A DNA stretch of 64,000 nucleotides, taken from assembly GCF_008843165.1 (NCBI RefSeq), contig NZ_CP044427.1, forward strand, positions 2,728,001 to 2,792,000, in the 5' to 3' direction. The notes under the pieces were generated by a model. The model ran no database searches, was not told the origin of the DNA, and saw only the letters and a program-made list of their open reading frames with translations. Origin of the DNA: Ornithinimicrobium pratense (GTDB taxonomy: Bacteria > Actinomycetota > Actinomycetes > Actinomycetales > Dermatophilaceae). Positions within the stretch are counted from its first letter, which is position 1. Every line of letters starts with the position of its first letter. Positions 8,475 through 18,766 of the stretch are shown in pieces. The position numbers and the translations under genes are program-made.

Positions 8475-9647
8475 GTGCGGATCGCGATCTTCACCGAGGT
8501 CTTCCTGCCCAAGGTCGACGGCGTCGTCACCCGACTGCAGCGCACCCTGGAGGAGCTGGAACAGCTCGGGCACGAAGCCATCGTCTTCGCTCCCGGTCAC
8601 CCGCCGCGGCGCTTCGGGGTCCACCAGGTCTTCCCGGTCAGGTCGGTGTCTTTCCGGCCCTGGTACCCCGAGATCCGGGTCGGCCTGCCCACCGGCCGGA
8701 TCGGCAGGGAGATGCACGCCTTCCGTCCGGACGTGGTGCACGCGGTCAACCCGGTCTGGCTCGCGGCATACGGTGTGCTCTCGGCCCGCCGGCGCAACCT
8801 GCCGCTGCTGGCCAGCTTCCACACCGACGTGCCGACCTATGCCACCAAGCTCGGCCTCTCCCTGCTCCGGGCGCCCTCGCAAGCCTGGATCGTCCATCTG
8901 CACAACCTGGCCGACGTCAACCTGTGCCCCTCCCCCCAGCTCGTGGACTGGGCGCTCTCCGCAGGGGTGCACGAGATCGGCCTGTGGCCCAAGGCGGTCG
9001 ACACGGTCGGCTACCACCCGTCCCACCGCACCCAGCAGATGCGCGAGCGGCTCACCGGGGGTCACCCGGAGGCGCCGCTGCTGCTCTACGTGGGTCGACT
9101 CTCCCGCGAGAAGGATCTGGACCAGCTGCTCGAGCCGGTCCGGCGCCTGGCCCAGCACGGGGTCCGCGTGGCCATGGTCGGGTCGGGCCCGGCCAAGGCT
9201 GAGCTGGAGCGGGCCTTCGCGGGCACACCGACGGTGTTCACCGGCTACCTAGCCGGCGAGGAGCTGGCCCAGGCCTTTGCCTCCGCCGACGTCTTCGCCT
9301 TCCCCTCGACCACCGACACGCTGGGGCTGGTCGGGCTGGAGGCGATGGCCAGCGGGGTGCCGGTCGTGGGTGCGGACGCCGGCGGCATCCCCTTCGTGGT
9401 CCAGGACGGCGTGACCGGTTATCTGGTGCAGCCGGGCGACACCGACGGCTGGACCGACCGGCTGAGGCACCTGCTGCTGGACCCGCAGGCCCGGCAACAG
9501 ATGTCCCAGGCTGCCCGCGCGGAGGCTGAGCGCTACTCCTGGCGCACGGCCACCGAGTCGGTCGTGGAGTCCTACCAGCTGGCGATCGAGCGTCAGCAGG
9601 ACCGGCCCAAGACGCCCAAGCCGCTCCGGGTCGTCCGCAAACCCTGA
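8475..9647 (+). CDS. GT4-family glycosyltransferase (mannosyltransferase-like)
   Basis: Cytoplasmic GT-B fold glycosyltransferase (390 aa). The N-terminus (VRIAIFTEVFLPKVDGVV) and the C-terminal donor site, with LLYVGRLSREKDL and the E-x7-E-like stretch GLVGLEAMASGVPVVGAD, place it with retaining GDP-mannose or UDP-sugar dependent enzymes such as MgtA/PimB-type mannosyltransferases. It probably adds a hexose to a lipid or glycan of the envelope; the acceptor is not evident. The GTG at 8475 is chosen because AAGGAG sits seven bases upstream; the open frame extends much further up but overlaps the protease gene. Confidence 0.88.
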   Translation: MRIAIFTEVFLPKVDGVVTRLQRTLEELEQLGHEAIVFAPGHPPRRFGVHQVFPVRSVSFRPWYPEIRVGLPTGRIGREMHAFRPDVVHAVNPVWLAAYGVLSARRRNLPLLASFHTDVPTYATKLGLSLLRAPSQAWIVHLHNLADVNLCPSPQLVDWALSAGVHEIGLWPKAVDTVGYHPSHRTQQMRERLTGGHPEAPLLLYVGRLSREKDLDQLLEPVRRLAQHGVRVAMVGSGPAKAELERAFAGTPTVFTGYLAGEELAQAFASADVFAFPSTTDTLGLVGLEAMASGVPVVGADAGGIPFVVQDGVTGYLVQPGDTDGWTDRLRHLLLDPQARQQMSQAARAEAERYSWRTATESVVESYQLAIERQQDRPKTPKPLRVVRKP

Positions 9648-9921
9648 GCCTGGGACTGTCCGGCCTCAGCGCCGCTGAAGCAATCCCTCAAGCACGCTGG
9701 CTTCCCATCATCGCGTCGCCGGCGGTGGGGATGAAGATGCGTCCTGCCTCGCGCGCCACCCGCAGGGCCGGACCGTGCCGTGCCGTGCCGCCGGCCAGGA
9801 TGACCAGGTCGCCGCGGGCATCCGATCGCCGGGCGCGCAGGGTGTAACCTCGTCCCCCGCCCCCCTCGCTCACCCCTCCCTCGACCCACCTTTCCCGGTG
9901 CTCCCCGGACGGAGGCCCACC

Positions 9922-11970
9922 GTGCCCGCGCCCCCACCGCACACCTCCCTCTCTCCCACAGCAGACCCTGCCGTCGAGCTCGCGCAAGAACGCGACCACC
10001 TGGCCCGCGCCCGGTCCGAGCTGGCGCGGATGCGCGAGCACACCCTCTCCCTGCAGGCCGACGGTGGTGACGCGATCGCCGGGGAGGCGCTGGCGCGGAC
10101 GCTGTGGCTGCGGGCCAAGGCGTTGCAGGACGACCCGGGCACCACGCTCTTCTTCGGTCGCGTCGACGGCAAGGAGGCGCTGTACATCGGGCGTCGCCAC
10201 GTCTCCGACGCCGAGGGTGACCCCGTGGTCCTCGACTGGCGGGCCGGGGTCTCCCGGCCGTTCTACCGCGCCAGCGTCACCGACCCGATGGGCCTGGTGC
10301 GCCGCCGTCGGTTCGGCGTCGAGGGCGGGGAGCTGACGGCCTACGAGGACGAGTGGCTGGCGGGAGAGGGCAGCACGGACGAGAGGGGCGCCCCGCGCAC
10401 CAGCGCGCTGCTGGCCCGGGAGATCGAGCGCCCCCGGATCGGGCCGATGCGGGACATCGTGGCCACCATCCAGCCCGAGCAGGACGAGATCGTCCGAGCA
10501 GACGTCGCGACGACCCTGTGCGTCCAGGGGGCACCCGGCACCGGCAAGACCGCGGTCGGGCTGCACCGCGCCGCCTGGCTGCTCTACGCCTATCGCGACC
10601 GGCTTTCCCGCTCCGGGGTCCTGGTCGTCGGTCCCAACCGGGCCTTCCTCGAGCACGTGGGAGCAGTGCTCCCCTCGCTCGGTGAGGTGACCGTGCGGCA
10701 CACCACGGTGGAGGAGCTGGTCGCCCACGGGCAGCTCCGGGCCGTCGACACCCCGCACGTGGCTGGGCTCAAGGGGGAGGCCCGGATGGCCGACGTGCTG
10801 CGAGAGGCCCTATGGGCCCACGTCCGGCCGGCGACCGAGGCGCTGGTGGTGCCTCGCGGGTCGCGCAAGTGGCGGGTGCCGGCCTACGAGGTGCAGGACA
10901 TGCTCGACGAGCTGCGCACTCGGGGGGTCCGGTATGCCGCGGCTCGCGCCATGCTCCCCCAGCGGCTCGCGCACGCGGTGCTGGTCGCGATGGAGCGCTC
11001 CGGCGACTCCCCCGACGACCGGGTGCAGGACGCTGTGGCCAGGTCGGCAGCGGTGAAGGCCTACGTCAAGCAGATCTGGCCCGAGGCCACACCGACGACA
11101 GTGCTCGCCAGGGTGCTGTCGACCGGTGAGGGGCTGGCGGAGGACCAGCAGGCCATCGTGTGGCACACGGCGCCGCGATTCCCGGGCTCGGCCCGGTGGA
11201 GCGCCGCGGACCTCGTGCTGCTGGACGAGCTGAGCGACCTGATCGAACGCACCCCCAGCCTGGGCCACGTCATCCTCGACGAGGCGCAGGACCTGTCCCC
11301 CATGCAGCTGCGCGCCGTCGGCCGCCGGGCCTCGACCGGCTCCCTCACCGTGCTTGGCGACCTAGCCCAGGGCACCACCCCCTGGGCCACCGGGTCGTGG
11401 GCGGAGTCGTTGCACCATCTCGGCAAGGACCTGGCCGCGCCCGGCACCCACCTGGAGGAGCTGATCCGCGGCTTCCGCGTGCCCGGTGCCGTCATTGACT
11501 TCGCCGCCCGGCTGCTGCCCTCGATCGCGCCGGGCCTCACCCCGCCGGAGTCGGTGCGAAGCAACCCGGGACGGCTGGACGTCCTCGCCGTGCCCGACGC
11601 TGTCAGCGGCGCTGCCCGTGCCACGCACGAGTCGTGGACCGCCCACCCCGGCACGGTCGGGGTGATCGTCCCCGACGGATGGACCGCCGAGGTCTCCGGC
11701 GCCCTACAGTCGGTGGGGCTAGAGCACGAGGTGCTTGACGGTGGGCACGTCCAGGAGCACTTGCACAGGGTGCTTCTGGTGCCGGCGACCGTGGCCAAGG
11801 GGCTGGAGTTCGACCAGGTGGTCGTCGTGGAGCCTGCGGCCATCGCGGCGGTCGAGCCGGACCAGCGCACGGGTCTGCGGCGCCTCTACGTAGTCCTCAC
11901 CCGGGCCGTGTCCGGGTTGACCGTGGTCCACGCCGACCCGCTGCCGGACGCACTCACCGTCGACGGATGA
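9922..11970 (+). CDS. helR: HelD/HelR-like RNA polymerase recycling ATPase (UvrD-type superfamily 1)
   Basis: Superfamily 1 ATPase (682 aa) with a coiled-coil N-terminal arm (about residues 12-45), Walker A GAPGTGKTAVGLHR, Walker B in HVILDEAQDLSPMQ, motif III/IV GDLAQGTTPWATGSW, and a C-terminal motif VVLTRAVSGLTV. The absence of full helicase motifs and the overall order match HelD/HelR proteins, which remove RNA polymerase from DNA and in actinomycetes can protect it from rifamycins. I chose the GTG at 9922 since GGAGG lies six bases upstream. No clear rifamycin-associated element was seen upstream. HelR rather than generic UvrD is a family-level judgement. Confidence 0.82.
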   Translation: MPAPPPHTSLSPTADPAVELAQERDHLARARSELARMREHTLSLQADGGDAIAGEALARTLWLRAKALQDDPGTTLFFGRVDGKEALYIGRRHVSDAEGDPVVLDWRAGVSRPFYRASVTDPMGLVRRRRFGVEGGELTAYEDEWLAGEGSTDERGAPRTSALLAREIERPRIGPMRDIVATIQPEQDEIVRADVATTLCVQGAPGTGKTAVGLHRAAWLLYAYRDRLSRSGVLVVGPNRAFLEHVGAVLPSLGEVTVRHTTVEELVAHGQLRAVDTPHVAGLKGEARMADVLREALWAHVRPATEALVVPRGSRKWRVPAYEVQDMLDELRTRGVRYAAARAMLPQRLAHAVLVAMERSGDSPDDRVQDAVARSAAVKAYVKQIWPEATPTTVLARVLSTGEGLAEDQQAIVWHTAPRFPGSARWSAADLVLLDELSDLIERTPSLGHVILDEAQDLSPMQLRAVGRRASTGSLTVLGDLAQGTTPWATGSWAESLHHLGKDLAAPGTHLEELIRGFRVPGAVIDFAARLLPSIAPGLTPPESVRSNPGRLDVLAVPDAVSGAARATHESWTAHPGTVGVIVPDGWTAEVSGALQSVGLEHEVLDGGHVQEHLHRVLLVPATVAKGLEFDQVVVVEPAAIAAVEPDQRTGLRRLYVVLTRAVSGLTVVHADPLPDALTVDG

Positions 11971-11986
11971 CCCACTGAGCGCCGAT

Positions 11987-12964
11987 CTACGGCTGGGCCT
12001 GCTGACCCGGCGCCTGCGGCTGCCCCGACGCGAGGTCCGCCGAGTCGTGGGCCACGTAGTAGGTCGGCCGGGCCAGCTGGGCGGTGTACATGCGGCCGAC
12101 GTACTCGCCCAGGATGCCCAGGCACAGCAGCTGGGTGCCGCCGACGAAGGTGACGATGACGATGGTGGAGGCCCATCCGGGGACGGTGAGGCCGACGACA
12201 TACCCGACCAGGGCGTAGATCAGCAGCAGCATCGCGACCACGAAGCCCAGCACGCCCGTCCACGTCGCCAGCCGCAGGGGCGCGATGCTGGCACCGGTGA
12301 TGCTGTCCACCGCCAGGCGCAACATCTTGGACAGCGGGTACTTGGACCGTCCGGCGGCGCGCTCCTCGCGACGGTAGGTCAGCACCCCGCTGGGGAAGCC
12401 GAACTGGGGCACGACCAGCCTCAGCACCCGGTGGTGCTCGGGCAAGGCGTTGACCGCGTCCACCGTGGCGCGCGACATCAGCCGGTAGTCCCCGGCGTGC
12501 CTGGGCCCGTGGTCGGCCCCGAGGCGGCGCATCGTGTCGTAGTAGCCACGGGCGGTGACCCGCTTGAACGCGCTGTCGGTCGAGCGGTCCGAGCGCGCGC
12601 CGTAGACGACGTCGAGCTGCTCGTCCCGGGCCAGCTGCAGCATCTGCCCGATCAGCTCGGGCGGGTCCTGCAGGTCGGCGTCGATCGTGACCGCGTAGTC
12701 ACCCCGAGACCGGGCCAGGCCGGCGGAGATCGCCGCCTGGTGGCCGGCGTTGGCGCGCAGCCGCAACACCCTGAGCTCGGGCCAGGTATGCCGATGCTGC
12801 TGCAGCAGGATCGGGGTGCGGTCACGGCTGCCGTCGTCGACGACGAGGACCTCGTAGGGCACACCGAGCCCGTCGACGACGGGGCGCAGCCGTTGCACGA
12901 ACAGGGGCAGCACGTCCTCCTCGTCGAACATGGGCACCACGACCGTCAGCACCGGCTGCGGCAT
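11987..12964 (-). CDS. GT2 family polyprenyl-phosphate glycosyltransferase (DPM1/GtrB-like)
   Basis: Membrane glycosyltransferase (325 aa). The N-terminal GT-A domain begins LTVVVPMFDEEDVLP and carries DDGSRDRT and the metal-binding DADLQDPPE motif. Two C-terminal membrane helices (about 235-262 and 268-295) are as in GtrB/ArnC-type enzymes that transfer a sugar from a nucleotide donor to polyprenyl phosphate on the cytoplasmic face. The product would feed envelope glycan assembly. Its gene converges on helR with a 16-base gap. A GGAG ribosome-binding site lies five bases before the ATG. Confidence 0.9.
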   Translation of the reverse strand: MPQPVLTVVVPMFDEEDVLPLFVQRLRPVVDGLGVPYEVLVVDDGSRDRTPILLQQHRHTWPELRVLRLRANAGHQAAISAGLARSRGDYAVTIDADLQDPPELIGQMLQLARDEQLDVVYGARSDRSTDSAFKRVTARGYYDTMRRLGADHGPRHAGDYRLMSRATVDAVNALPEHHRVLRLVVPQFGFPSGVLTYRREERAAGRSKYPLSKMLRLAVDSITGASIAPLRLATWTGVLGFVVAMLLLIYALVGYVVGLTVPGWASTIVIVTFVGGTQLLCLGILGEYVGRMYTAQLARPTYYVAHDSADLASGQPQAPGQQAQP

Positions 12965-13138
12965 ACCTGCTCCGTTCCTCGTGGGGCGTCATCCGGGCGC
13001 GTCGGCTGCACTGGTGGCGGCGTGGCCGGGGCGAGGACGCGATATCCCGGCATCCTACGGGGGGCCGGGTCGCAGCTCGGCGCCACAAGGCATACGGTTG
13101 GAGCACGGACCCCCTCCCCTCTGACAGAAGGAGCGACA

Positions 13139-13789
13139 ATGCACCCCACCCACGTCCCGCTGCGCGTCCTCACCGGTGCCTACATCCTCAACTCCGGCAT
13201 CAACAAGCTCAAGACCGGGACGGAGGAGCAGGAGCAGATGCACGGATGGGCGTCGGGCGTCTACCCGATCTTCAAGGACCTCAAGCCTGGCGAGTTCACC
13301 AAGTTGCTGGCCTACAGCGAGATCGGCCTGGGCGCCGCGCTGCTCATCCCCAAGGTGCCCTCCGCCGTTGCCGGTGCGGGTCTGGCCGGCTTCGGTGCGG
13401 CCCTGACCGGGCTGTACCTGAACACCCCGGGCATGACCCAGGACGACGGGATCCGCCCCACCGCCGAGGGCACAGGGCTGGCCAAGGACGTCTGGCTGGT
13501 CGGCGCGGGCCTGACCCTGGCGATGCAGTCCTTCCTGTCCGGCACCAAGAGCGCCGCCAAGAACGTCGTGGGCGGCGTCACCGGCGCAGCCGGGGCCGTG
13601 GCTGGTGGTGTCACCGGTGCGGCGAGCTCGGTGGGCCACGGCATCACCGACGTCTTCAGCTCCGGCTCCACCAAGAGCAAGAGCGGGGTCTCGGGCCTCA
13701 TCGGCTCGGCCATGTCGACCGCGCACGACAAGCGCGAGGACCTGGCCGACGCGCTGGCCGACCTCGCCGACTCCCTCGTGCGTCGCTGA
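13139..13789 (+). CDS. DoxX family membrane protein
   Basis: Small integral membrane protein (216 aa). The N-terminal part (LRVLTGAYILNSGINKL) and the following two or three helices (about 55-75, 80-100, 118-135) fit the DoxX family. The tail contains Ala/Gly/Val-rich repeats (GGVTGAAGAVAGGVTGAASS), then a charged helical end. DoxX proteins are tied to redox or quinone chemistry in some bacteria, but the role here is unknown. The start ATG is preceded by AGAAGGAG at good spacing, and TACGGT at 13093-13098 is a plausible -10 element. Confidence 0.85.
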   Translation: MHPTHVPLRVLTGAYILNSGINKLKTGTEEQEQMHGWASGVYPIFKDLKPGEFTKLLAYSEIGLGAALLIPKVPSAVAGAGLAGFGAALTGLYLNTPGMTQDDGIRPTAEGTGLAKDVWLVGAGLTLAMQSFLSGTKSAAKNVVGGVTGAAGAVAGGVTGAASSVGHGITDVFSSGSTKSKSGVSGLIGSAMSTAHDKREDLADALADLADSLVRR

Positions 13790-13852
13790 CCCGACCCTGC
13801 CTGCGCCCCCGCGACCCCGATCCCGGGGGCGCTGGTGGAAGGAGCCCGCGCG

Positions 13853-14560
13853 ATGACCTCGGCCGGCACGGCGCTCGCCGAACCTCTGCTGGACCGGTGG
13901 CTCTCCGACGCAGCCCACCTGGCCCCGGACGCGGGCCGTGACCTGTGGCTGGCCGAGGGCTCGCTGCTGCTGCGAGGCTGGTCCGAGCCGCACCGGCGCT
14001 ACCACACGGCTGAGCACCTCACGGAGACGCTGGCCGCCGTGGACGAGCTGGAGGGGGCCGGGTCGGTGGACGCCGACGAGGCGCTCGTGGCCCGAGGAGT
14101 GCTGTGGTATCACGACCTCGTCTATGACCCCCGGGCCGCCCCGGGCAGCAACGAGCACCGCTCAGCCATGATGGCGCGCGACCACCTGCACCGGCTCGGG
14201 GTGCACGCCGCGACCGTCGACGCCATCGAGGCGGGCGTGCTGATGACCTTTGGCCACGACGTCCCGTCCGCTGCCGCTGCGCCCCGCATGCTCGACGCCG
14301 TGCACGACGCGGACCTGTGGATCCTGGGTGCCCCCGTCGAACGCTATGCGGCCTACCGCCGGCAGGTGCGCCAGGAGTACGCCCACGTGCCCGACCCTGC
14401 CTTCCGCCTCGGCCGGACGACTGTCATGGCCCCCTTCCTGCAGCGCGAGCGCATCTACCGGACCGAGCACGCCCACTTCGCCTGGACCGACCCGGCCCGC
14501 ACCAACCTCGCCACCGAGCTGGCCGACCTCTCCCCCGACCCCGAGGCGCCACGGCCCTGA
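13853..14560 (+). CDS. HD-superfamily-like predicted metal-dependent hydrolase
   Basis: Soluble protein (235 aa) of the family described as predicted metal-dependent HD-superfamily phosphohydrolase. Metal-ligand candidates are the His of RRYHTAEHL, the His-Asp of LWYHDLVYDP, and the His and Asp of HDADLWILG. The substrate is not known for the family. AAGGAG lies eight bases before the chosen ATG; a GTG six codons upstream is less likely. It follows the DoxX gene by 63 bases and could be cotranscribed with it. Confidence 0.83.
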   Translation: MTSAGTALAEPLLDRWLSDAAHLAPDAGRDLWLAEGSLLLRGWSEPHRRYHTAEHLTETLAAVDELEGAGSVDADEALVARGVLWYHDLVYDPRAAPGSNEHRSAMMARDHLHRLGVHAATVDAIEAGVLMTFGHDVPSAAAAPRMLDAVHDADLWILGAPVERYAAYRRQVRQEYAHVPDPAFRLGRTTVMAPFLQRERIYRTEHAHFAWTDPARTNLATELADLSPDPEAPRP

Positions 14561-14690
14561 CGCGGCCGGGGCATCCCGAACGCGCTGCCGGGCAGCAGAC
14601 CTCCATGACGAGCACGATGCCCTTCCACGGCATCACCGCCAGCAGCGACGCGCCTGGTGGGGCCGGTGCTTCTGGCGCACCAGCGGAGCG

Positions 14691-15467
14691 TCAGCGGTCC
14701 ACGGGTCGGTCGCGCCACCGGGCCAGGAGCGGCCAGAAGACCTGGGTGCCGGTCCGGCGCTCGACCTCGGTCCACGACACCCACTCCGCCTCGGCGATCT
14801 CGACCGGGTCGGGGCGCAGCGGCTCCGGGGCGGGCAGCTGGACGCCGAAGACCGCCAGATGGTTGATCTGGTCCCACGGCGGTGGCGCCGCAGCCTGGGT
14901 CGGGAAGACGATCCGCTGGTAGCCCACCGGGGTCAACCGGCCCGGGTCCAGCCCGAGGCCGACCTCTTCCTGGAGCTCCCGGACCGCCGCCTGCCTGACG
15001 CTCTCCCCCGGGTCGCGTTTGCCACCGGGCGCGGCCCAGCCCGCCCGGCTGGTGTTGCGCACGAGCAGGAGCAGGTCGGCGGTAGTCACCAGGACCACTG
15101 CGGCCCCCGCCGACGAGGGCGGCTCCAGGGGTGAGGCCACCACCTCGACGACGTGGTCGCCGGGGATCCACTCCAGCCCGTTCCTGCGCCGCTCCAGGGG
15201 CCGTTCTCCCCGGCGCTTGCGGAAGCGCAGCCCGCTGTCGCGCAGCCGCCGGGCCAGCTCGCCCGCCGACACCGGCACGGCACCCGCGGCGACGGCGTCG
15301 GCATACCTCTCCTGCGGCACGTCGTAGTGGTCGCCCTCAAAGGCCTGCGGCGGCATCCCGGCCCGGCGGGCGATCTCGTGCAGCTCCTCCAGGGAGGTGT
15401 CGCTGGCCAGGTGCGAGAACAGGCGCCCGTGCGCGGCCCAGGCCGGCGGGTCGATGAGCACGGTCAC
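14691..15467 (-). CDS. DUF4031 and Nudix hydrolase fusion protein
   Basis: 258 aa protein with two domains. Residues 1-85 form a DUF4031 domain (TVLIDPPAWAAHGRLFSHLA). Residues about 110-245 form a Nudix hydrolase with a complete Nudix box, GKRDPGE-x7-RELQEEVGL, which binds metal and cleaves nucleoside diphosphate derivatives. The substrate is unknown. The gene is convergent with the HD-like hydrolase gene. The GTG start at 15467 is preceded by TAGGGT with a six-base gap and no ribosome-binding site, so the mRNA is probably leaderless. Confidence 0.88.
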   Translation of the reverse strand: MTVLIDPPAWAAHGRLFSHLASDTSLEELHEIARRAGMPPQAFEGDHYDVPQERYADAVAAGAVPVSAGELARRLRDSGLRFRKRRGERPLERRRNGLEWIPGDHVVEVVASPLEPPSSAGAAVVLVTTADLLLLVRNTSRAGWAAPGGKRDPGESVRQAAVRELQEEVGLGLDPGRLTPVGYQRIVFPTQAAAPPPWDQINHLAVFGVQLPAPEPLRPDPVEIAEAEWVSWTEVERRTGTQVFWPLLARWRDRPVDR

Positions 15468-15593
15468 GCAGCGACCCTACCTGCGGCCAGGCCCGGCCGG
15501 CCTGTGGACAACTTCTGCGGGCCTCAGCCGCCCCCGCCTAGCGTCGTGTCCATCAGGTGGCAGACCGTCACCGATCACTGGAGGGGATAGACC

Positions 15594-15890
15594 ATGAGCA
15601 ACACCTTCGCCGTCGACACCGCCCGGATCGCTGGCGCATCCGGGGACATCGAGCGGATCGCGGCCAGCATCGAGTCCGAGGTCCGCGCCATGATGGCCAA
15701 GCTCAACGCGCTGCAGGACTGCTGGCGGGGATCGGCCGCGGGTCAGTTCCACACCGTCACCCAGGACTGGAGCGCTACCCAGGAACGGGTGCGGGCCTCG
15801 CTGCAGCAGATCTCCACGACACTGCGCACCGCGGGTCAGGACTACGAGCTGGTCGAGCAGACCAACCGGATGCGCTTCACGCCGGCCTGA
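15594..15890 (+). CDS. WXG100 family (ESAT-6-like) protein
   Basis: 98-residue helical hairpin protein. The central WRG tripeptide (LQDCWRGSAAGQF) sits at the turn, as in WXG100 proteins exported by type VII secretion. No second WXG100 gene or secretion ATPase lies nearby, so it is an orphan copy in this window. GGAGGGG precedes the ATG at suitable spacing. A strong hairpin follows about 75 bases after the stop. Confidence 0.88.
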   Translation: MSNTFAVDTARIAGASGDIERIAASIESEVRAMMAKLNALQDCWRGSAAGQFHTVTQDWSATQERVRASLQQISTTLRTAGQDYELVEQTNRMRFTPA

Positions 15891-15964
15891 CCCCCGGGCC
15901 GCCCCCGACTCCCGGCGCCGTGGCTGCCCCTGGCGCTACCCCGTGTCACAGCCCGGGACGCCGC

Positions 15965-16001
15965 AGGGCGGCCCCCGCAGCAGATCTGCGAGGGCCGCCC
16001 T
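15965..16001. terminator. Bidirectional hairpin terminator between WXG100 and groEL
   Basis: Two 15-base arms (15965-15979 and 15987-16001) pair with one mismatch around a seven-base loop. The stem is GC-rich with no T run. It lies between two convergent genes and can serve both. Confidence 0.7.
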
Positions 16002-16049
16002 GTCGTGCTCATGCCAGGCGGCGGTCGAGCCGCCCGGTGGGGGGATGGA

Positions 16050-17789
<1,740 letters not shown>

Positions 17790-17816
17790 TTATCACTCTC
17801 GCCATGAGAGTGCTAG
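17790..17816. promoter_or_regulatory. CIRCE element 1 (HrcA operator)
   Basis: Inverted repeat TTATCACTC-N9-GAGTGCTAG, close to the CIRCE consensus TTAGCACTC-N9-GAGTGCTAA. It lies about 120 bases before groEL. Confidence 0.9.
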
Positions 17817-17824
17817 GTCCATCA

Positions 17825-17851
17825 TTAGCACTCGACCCCCTCGAGTGCAAA
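17825..17851. promoter_or_regulatory. CIRCE element 2 (HrcA operator)
   Basis: Inverted repeat TTAGCACTC-N9-GAGTGCAAA, with a perfect left arm. It is separated from the first CIRCE by eight bases and lies only about 12 bases from the end of the neighbouring hydrolase gene. Confidence 0.92.
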
Positions 17852-17862
17852 TGCCGGACGGC

Positions 17863-18699
17863 CTAGTGTCGCAGCTCCAGGACCCGCACCGCGGCCTCCC
17901 GCAGGGTGTGGGTGTCCAGGCCGATGCCCCGGCAGGCGCTGACGAAGGCCTCGACCCCGACCCCGCCGTCCGAGACCACCTCGGCGCACCGGGCGGCCAG
18001 CTCGGCTAGGACGTCCGCCTGCTCGTCGACGAAGGCGCGGTCGACCACGTCACCGTGTCCAGGGACCCAGAGGTCGGCCTGCGCCGCCGGGCCCTTGTCC
18101 GCCAGGGCGGCCAGGGTCTGCGCCCACTCCAGCGGGAAGGCGTCCTCCATCGCTGGGTCGGCGCCCTCCTCCACCAGGTCACCGGCGAAGACGACCCCGA
18201 CGTCCGGCACCGCCACCGCGAGGTCGTGGTCGGTGTGCCCGCGGCCGGCGTAGAGCAGCCCGGCGGTCCGCCCACCGAGGTCGATCGTGGTGTCCCCGTC
18301 GACCAGGTAGAACGGCAGCACGATCTCGGTGGAGGCCATGGCGTTGGCCATGTGGGCACGCTGGGTGCGGCGCAGGTGGGCCACGACCTGCTCGCGCTGG
18401 TCCTCCCCCGAGCGGCGCAGCTCCTCGGCGGCGCCGACGTGGGCGTAGATCTGGGAGTCGCGGAAGGCCGAGTTGCCGAAGCAGTGGTCGTAATGAGCGT
18501 GGGTGTTGACCACGACGATCTCCAGGTCGGTGATCTCGCGGACCGCGGCGAGCAGCTCCATACCGTGCTCGTGGTAGCTGCGGGTGTCCACGAGCAATGC
18601 CCGCTGCTCCCCCACGACCAGCCCGCAGTTGAGGTTGAGCTCCTCGTGCCGGCGGACGTGCACACCGGGCGCGATCTGCCTGAAGGTCACCTCCGCCAT
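17863..18699 (-). CDS. MBL-fold metallo-hydrolase
   Basis: 278 aa metallo-beta-lactamase fold protein. The metal-binding motif THAHYDH is present at about residues 79-85, with later ligands in [10 protein letters not shown] and near [10 protein letters not shown]. Substrate unknown; sequence style is that of broad-specificity hydrolases or lactonases. An upstream in-frame ATG exists, but the ATG at 18699 is chosen because TAGACT lies exactly seven bases before it, the layout of a leaderless mRNA. Its 3' end abuts the groEL operators. Confidence 0.87.
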   Translation of the reverse strand: MAEVTFRQIAPGVHVRRHEELNLNCGLVVGEQRALLVDTRSYHEHGMELLAAVREITDLEIVVVNTHAHYDHCFGNSAFRDSQIYAHVGAAEELRRSGEDQREQVVAHLRRTQRAHMANAMASTEIVLPFYLVDGDTTIDLGGRTAGLLYAGRGHTDHDLAVAVPDVGVVFAGDLVEEGADPAMEDAFPLEWAQTLAALADKGPAAQADLWVPGHGDVVDRAFVDEQADVLAELAARCAEVVSDGGVGVEAFVSACRGIGLDTHTLREAAVRVLELRH

Positions 18700-18766
18700 G
18701 CCTGGCAGTCTAGGAGGGGGCGCCTGCGGCACGACCAGGCCCGGGGGTGGGCCGGGGCGTGCCGCA

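Noticed and set aside
9648..9921. Rifamycin-associated element upstream of helR
   Set aside because: I looked for the characteristic inverted repeat and found none that I could support.
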